Assembly: GCA_910586455.1 (NCBI GenBank)
Contig: CAJUHX010000044.1
Span: 7,788-16,670, forward strand
DNA length: 8,883 nucleotides
Reading direction: 5' to 3'
DNA from: an uncultured Muribaculaceae bacterium
GTDB taxonomy: Bacteria; Bacteroidota; Bacteroidia; Bacteroidales; Muribaculaceae
Below, in pieces: positions 6,168 through 8,883 of this stretch. Below the pieces are notes generated by a model. That model was given only the letters and a program-made list of their open reading frames with translations. It ran no database searches and was not told where the DNA came from. Every line of letters starts with the position of its first letter. Position 1 is the stretch's first letter. A program made the position numbers and the translations under genes.

Positions 6168-7772
6168 TTAATCATCATTGCTGCATACAAGAACTTTCGA
6201 CCGGTAAAAACCGGCGAGAAAGCGGAAATTGTCCTGGACTATAGAGCGTCCCACTTCAGGACCCTGCGCTGCGAAAATCTGAACTTCCGGAGCCAGATGA
6301 TTATCCTGGATATACTGCGCAACATCGTCGGGCAGACCGTCTGCAATCAGTTCAAGCCCGGACTCACGGCTCTTGACTTTGGAGAATTTACGGTTGCCTT
6401 TGATTTTGAAATATGCCGCGCCCCCGTTTATAATCAGCGGAGCTTGCTCAAGACTCAGTAACAGTGCAACGTCGTGAAGTTCAGATTCATCGTCAGTCAC
6501 TGTGGATTGCGACAAGCTTCCGGACTCCTGCATAAATTCATTTAGTTTGGCAATGGACTGGAACAGGAATACTCTTTGACCGCCATTTGCGTCGATTTTA
6601 TTGCGAATAAACTCTTTTGCCGCATCCGGCATGTCGGTGCAGTTTTGAGGTTGAGAATCGAAAATGTCGTCATCGTGCTCAGATATCGAAGTCATCATAC
6701 CGTTCAGATTCCATTCGCCATTGAATATTATCAATTCTGCCGCACAAACCTTTATATTGGCAGTGGCGGAGTTATTGGCAAACGAATCCCTCCGCACTTT
6801 ATACTCTGTACCGGTATAATCGGTAAGAACCAGATACTTTTCGGAGCGAGATGTAATTTTGTAAAAACGGAAACTATTGATTTGGATGTTGCCGATTATC
6901 TCGGCTTGCTTGATGTGTCCCCGGTCGCGGCACATCTGGGCCAGATAGTCGACAACCGGAATACCCAGCGGTCCGACGGCTTTTGGCCATGAGTACGCAC
7001 ACATAATCTGGTAATGCCCCGTGGAGTATTGTATGTTAGGAATCTCCTCGATGAGTTCCAGACTCTGTTTTTCGATATATTCGCTCATCCAAGGCGCGGC
7101 AATCAGCGGATTTGACACACTGAGCCAATAAGCCAGCTGACGGACTTTCAGATAATCATCGCTCAAGATTGCCGACGATATATAATCGGCAATTCGCATC
7201 GATTCCGGAGCCGACTCATACTCATCGACAATCTCGTCGTAAAGAATGTCGGCCATCTTGGAAATACCATCGCTGTATGGCGAAAAAATTAGATCGTCGG
7301 GCTGGCCGCAACGTACAAACGACTGCCAGACAATAAACTTCAAATCCTCCAGATTTACATTATCGGTCAGATACTCCTCATGGTCGCAATTATAAAACGG
7401 CAGCATAGAGCCATAAATACTGCGGTAGAGATTGCGGAAAGCATTCCAGACTCCGAAATCATTTACCAGATCCTCCAGATAAGCGGCTACGGACAAAGCC
7501 GTAACTTTTATTAAATCAGCAGGCGGATTTGGAATTCTCAGCGTAGCCAGTCGGTCGATGAGTCGGTTTGCTAATTTCACGTAATAACGGTCGGACCCAC
7601 ACGAAAGAGCTTGCGGATGAGTGAGTTTCCACTCATGTTCATCAATATGATATTGTTGGCCGATTTCACCCAATTGGCAAGATAAGTCCTCATCAGATAA
7701 ACTATTGAGATGTTGCCTGATCATATCGGCAAAATTTTGTATCTTACCATTTGTTGCATTCTTTTTACTCAT
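6168..7772 (-). CDS. DUF3843-family protein
   Basis: This 534-residue protein has no signal peptide or membrane segment and is probably cytosolic. SCGSDRYYVKLANRLIDRL (57-75), AYLEDLVNDFGVWNAFRNLY (97-116), YGSMLPFYN (120-128) and FIVWQSFV with FSPYSD (146-168) match my memory of DUF3843 proteins, a Bacteroidota family without known function. The first 200 residues are mostly helical. The middle (about 295-365) looks beta-rich and could be a small barrel-like domain. The C-terminal part (about 385-530) contains a helix-plus-strand region with FKIKGNRKFSKVKSRE. It is followed by rpiB after 36 nt. Codons look less GC-rich than in the operon at 1155-5396, which suits an accessory gene. The start at 7772 is preceded by a -7-like element about 35 nt upstream. 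No catalytic motif was recognised. Confidence 0.72.
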   Translation of the reverse strand: MSKKNATNGKIQNFADMIRQHLNSLSDEDLSCQLGEIGQQYHIDEHEWKLTHPQALSCGSDRYYVKLANRLIDRLATLRIPNPPADLIKVTALSVAAYLEDLVNDFGVWNAFRNLYRSIYGSMLPFYNCDHEEYLTDNVNLEDLKFIVWQSFVRCGQPDDLIFSPYSDGISKMADILYDEIVDEYESAPESMRIADYISSAILSDDYLKVRQLAYWLSVSNPLIAAPWMSEYIEKQSLELIEEIPNIQYSTGHYQIMCAYSWPKAVGPLGIPVVDYLAQMCRDRGHIKQAEIIGNIQINSFRFYKITSRSEKYLVLTDYTGTEYKVRRDSFANNSATANIKVCAAELIIFNGEWNLNGMMTSISEHDDDIFDSQPQNCTDMPDAAKEFIRNKIDANGGQRVFLFQSIAKLNEFMQESGSLSQSTVTDDESELHDVALLLSLEQAPLIINGGAAYFKIKGNRKFSKVKSRESGLELIADGLPDDVAQYIQDNHLAPEVQIFAAQGPEVGRSIVQDNFRFLAGFYRSKVLVCSNDD

Positions 7773-7950
7773 GCAGTATGAATTTTATAAATATGTACTT
7801 AGAAAACAAAGGTACGAAAAAAAAAGCATAGAACATCAATAAAAATACAATAGCTTTTACGATGTAATAGGATGGGGCGTAAATTACTGATAATAAGTAA
7901 ATAACAAACACCGCTAAAACTCCGGAAAAAATAAAATAAAAATAATGCAT
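7765..7950 (-). CDS. Possible 61-residue two-helix membrane peptide
   Basis: A minus-strand frame from ATG at 7950-7948 to TAA at 7767-7765 encodes a very hydrophobic peptide rich in Phe, Tyr, Ile and Val. Two likely membrane helices lie at about residues 3-24 and 30-54, and it ends KFILHE. It overlaps the DUF3843 start by 8 nt, as coupled genes often do. An open frame of this length in A/T-rich DNA is somewhat notable, but A/T-rich DNA also tends to translate as hydrophobic residues. No good promoter is seen before it, and a candidate promoter for DUF3843 lies within it. It may therefore be only the upstream region of DUF3843. Confidence 0.3.
   Translation of the reverse strand: MHYFYFIFSGVLAVFVIYLLSVIYAPSYYIVKAIVFLLMFYAFFFVPLFSKYIFIKFILHE
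7807..7839 (-). promoter_or_regulatory. Possible promoter of the DUF3843-rpiB unit
   Basis: On the minus strand TACCTTTG (7814-7807) fits the -7 consensus and sits 34 nt before the DUF3843 ATG. The upstream element is only TTG (7839-7837) at a spacing of 22 nt, so the match is partial. It lies inside the 61-codon frame described at 7765-7950. Confidence 0.45.
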
Positions 7951-7956
7951 GAAAAA

Positions 7957-7988
7957 TTTGTCAGATTCGAAAAACTATTGTAACTTTG
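7957..7988 (+). promoter_or_regulatory. Promoter of tRNA-Leu
   Basis: TTTG (7957-7960), a 20-nt spacer and TAACTTTG (7981-7988) match the consensus exactly. TAACTTTGCACTCGCAA (7981-7997) is identical to the block at the tRNA-Asp promoter. The leader before the mature tRNA is short, about 20 nt. Confidence 0.85.
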
Positions 7989-8013
7989 CACTCGCAATCC
8001 CACCGATAGCAAT

Positions 8014-8097
8014 GCCCAGGTGGCGGAATGGTAGACGCGCTCGTTTCAGGTGCGAGTGCTGCGAGGCGTGCAGGTTCGAGTCCTGTTCTGGGCACCA
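8014..8097 (+). tRNA. tRNA-Leu(CAG), CCA encoded
   Basis: This is a type II tRNA with a long variable arm. The acceptor stem GCCCAGG (8014-8020) pairs with TCTGGGC (8087-8093), with a G-U at the last pair. The anticodon stem CTCGT/GCGAG encloses the loop TTCAGGT with anticodon CAG at 8047-8049. The D-arm GGTGGCGGAATGGTAGACGC is typical for tRNA-Leu. The discriminator is A8094, and CCA is encoded at 8095-8097, unlike in tRNA-Asp of this window. A terminator follows at once. Leucine tRNA 3' ends are known integration targets of Bacteroides mobile elements such as NBU1. Confidence 0.95.
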
Positions 8098-8099
8098 CA

Positions 8100-8151
8100 A
8101 AAGCGACTTAATAAAGTGAATATCACCAAGTTAAGTCGCTTTCTTTTATTT
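8100..8151 (+). terminator. Intrinsic terminator after tRNA-Leu
   Basis: AAAGCGACTTAA (8100-8111) pairs perfectly over 12 bp with TTAAGTCGCTTT (8131-8142) around a 19-nt loop. The stem is followed by CTTTTATTTTT. It begins 2 nt after the encoded CCA. Since the Fic gene ends convergently at 8201, the hairpin may act in both directions. Confidence 0.85.
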
Positions 8152-8184
8152 TTACGTGCATATTACGTGCAAAAGGCCTGCACG
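8152..8184. repeat. ACGTGCA repeat cluster (two direct, one inverted)
   Basis: TTACGTGCA occurs at 8152-8160 and again at 8163-8171, an 11-bp period, about one helical turn. CGTGCA at 8166-8171 also forms an inverted repeat with TGCACG at 8179-8184 across a 7-bp spacer. Repeats phased by one turn, just past a tRNA gene, resemble binding sites of a tyrosine recombinase or a regulator. No integrase gene is in the window. Confidence 0.5.
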
Positions 8185-8200
8185 CAACTTTGAGTTAGGT

Positions 8201-8883
8201 TCACTCTTCTTCGTAATAGTAAGAGTAGTCGATGCCTTTCATGAACATTTCGCGGTCGTTGATTTTGTCGGTCAAGGCTCCTTCGAGCAGCGTTTTTATA
8301 TGTGTGGAGTCGACAACGCTCTCTCGCATCGCTGTCAGATATTCGTTCTTATCAATCCGGCTCCAGTCCACGCAGCGTTTGAGCGAGCGGCGGAGCATCA
8401 GGTCGAGCCAGATGCGTGTGCTGCGCCCGTTGCCCTCCATAAACGGATGTACCACGTTCATCTCCACATACTTGTCGGCAATTTCGTCAAGCGTCGTTTC
8501 CGGCATTCCCTCAATGGTCGGTATGATGGTCGGAAAATGGAGGCAATTCGCAAAAGTGAAACCTCCCTTTGATATATTCTTGTTCCTGATTTGTCCGGCA
8601 AACTCATATAGGCCGCCGAACAAGTAGGCATGAATCTGTTGCAGGCATTTCATACTGCCCGGTTCAAGAGAGTTCAGCAGTCCGCTTTCAAACAAAGTGT
8701 ATGCTTTCTTTCGGCTCTGACCGTCAATGGTATTATCACTATAGGTAAACCAGTCGAGAAACCCGCTCGCCCGGTTATTGGGATAATGCTTGGCAAGAAG
8801 GATAACGCCATCGCTATTCAGAACATCAGCAATACGCTGTTTGCCATCCGGGGCCTCGAATTTGAACCCGTGAGTGGGACTCA
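8201..8883 (-). CDS. Fic-domain protein (AMPylase-type), 5' end outside the window
   Basis: The minus strand is open from the right edge to TGA at 8203-8201, giving 226 visible residues. The Fic signature HPFMEGNGRSTR (codons at 8449-8414, visible residues 145-156) is intact, with the catalytic His, acidic Glu, and Gly/Asn/Arg residues that bind ATP phosphates. QIRNKNISKGGFTFA (about 97-111) is the substrate-flap hairpin, and LQQIHAYLFGGLYEFAG the helix before it. Family members usually transfer AMP to Tyr, Thr or Ser of target proteins; some act as toxins, others as regulators. The first 60 or so visible residues (SPTHGFKFEAPDG... SDGVILLAKHYPNN...) are not assigned by me. A TTG at 8695 could be read as a start, but the frame continues upstream with the same character, so the true start is outside. 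I see no inhibitory helix motif; any antitoxin partner would be upstream, outside the window. Confidence 0.9.
   Translation of the reverse strand, partial: SPTHGFKFEAPDGKQRIADVLNSDGVILLAKHYPNNRASGFLDWFTYSDNTIDGQSRKKAYTLFESGLLNSLEPGSMKCLQQIHAYLFGGLYEFAGQIRNKNISKGGFTFANCLHFPTIIPTIEGMPETTLDEIADKYVEMNVVHPFMEGNGRSTRIWLDLMLRRSLKRCVDWSRIDKNEYLTAMRESVVDSTHIKTLLEGALTDKINDREMFMKGIDYSYYYEEE

Noticed and set aside
6576..6992. Plus-strand 138-codon frame
   Set aside because: It is antisense to the DUF3843 gene and has no recognisable features.
1..8883. CRISPR arrays, insertion sequences or rRNA genes
   Set aside because: I saw no regularly spaced repeats, transposase motifs, terminal inverted repeats bounding a gene, or rRNA sequence in the window.

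Overview
The window reads as a chromosomal stretch from a member of the Bacteroidota, most likely a gut Bacteroidales. Three promoters fit the TTTG-N20-TAnnTTTG pattern of the Bacteroidota primary sigma factor, Shine-Dalgarno sites are not evident, and several genes belong to families largely confined to this phylum (DUF4199, DUF6452, DUF6048, DUF3843). Coding DNA from about 1155 to 5396 is fairly GC-rich. A Muribaculaceae-like source is my guess from codon style, not something the sequence proves.

Layout, left to right. Positions 1-420 (minus strand) hold the first 140 residues of a SulP-type anion permease with a well-formed promoter. A 520-bp non-coding stretch follows, ending in the promoter of a tRNA-Asp(GTC) gene and its terminator. 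From 1155 to 5396 (plus strand) six genes are packed with overlaps or very short gaps: a DUF4199 membrane protein, a GT2 polyprenyl-phosphate-type glycosyltransferase, a nitroreductase, a DUF6452 probable lipoprotein, a DUF6048 beta-rich exported protein, and a short-chain dehydrogenase. They look like one operon starting at an almost leaderless promoter and ending near a 12-bp hairpin at 5529-5556. Most of its products are membrane, lipid-linked or exported, so a cell-envelope theme is reasonable, but the pathway is not known from the sequence.

On the minus strand, from right to left, a possible 61-residue two-helix membrane peptide overlaps a 534-residue DUF3843 protein, which is followed 36 bp later by rpiB (ribose-5-phosphate isomerase B) and a strong hairpin. 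A tRNA-Leu(CAG) gene with encoded CCA lies on the plus strand at 8014-8097. Its promoter shares a 17-nt block with that of tRNA-Asp. Downstream are a terminator and a small cluster of ACGTGCA repeats. The right edge (minus strand) is the 3' part of a Fic-domain protein with an intact catalytic motif.

Most of the window is ordinary core genome. The parts that deserve attention are the tRNA-Leu/ACGTGCA/Fic junction, the DUF3843 region beside rpiB, the orphan leader-like element at 5529-5621, and the uncharacterised envelope operon.
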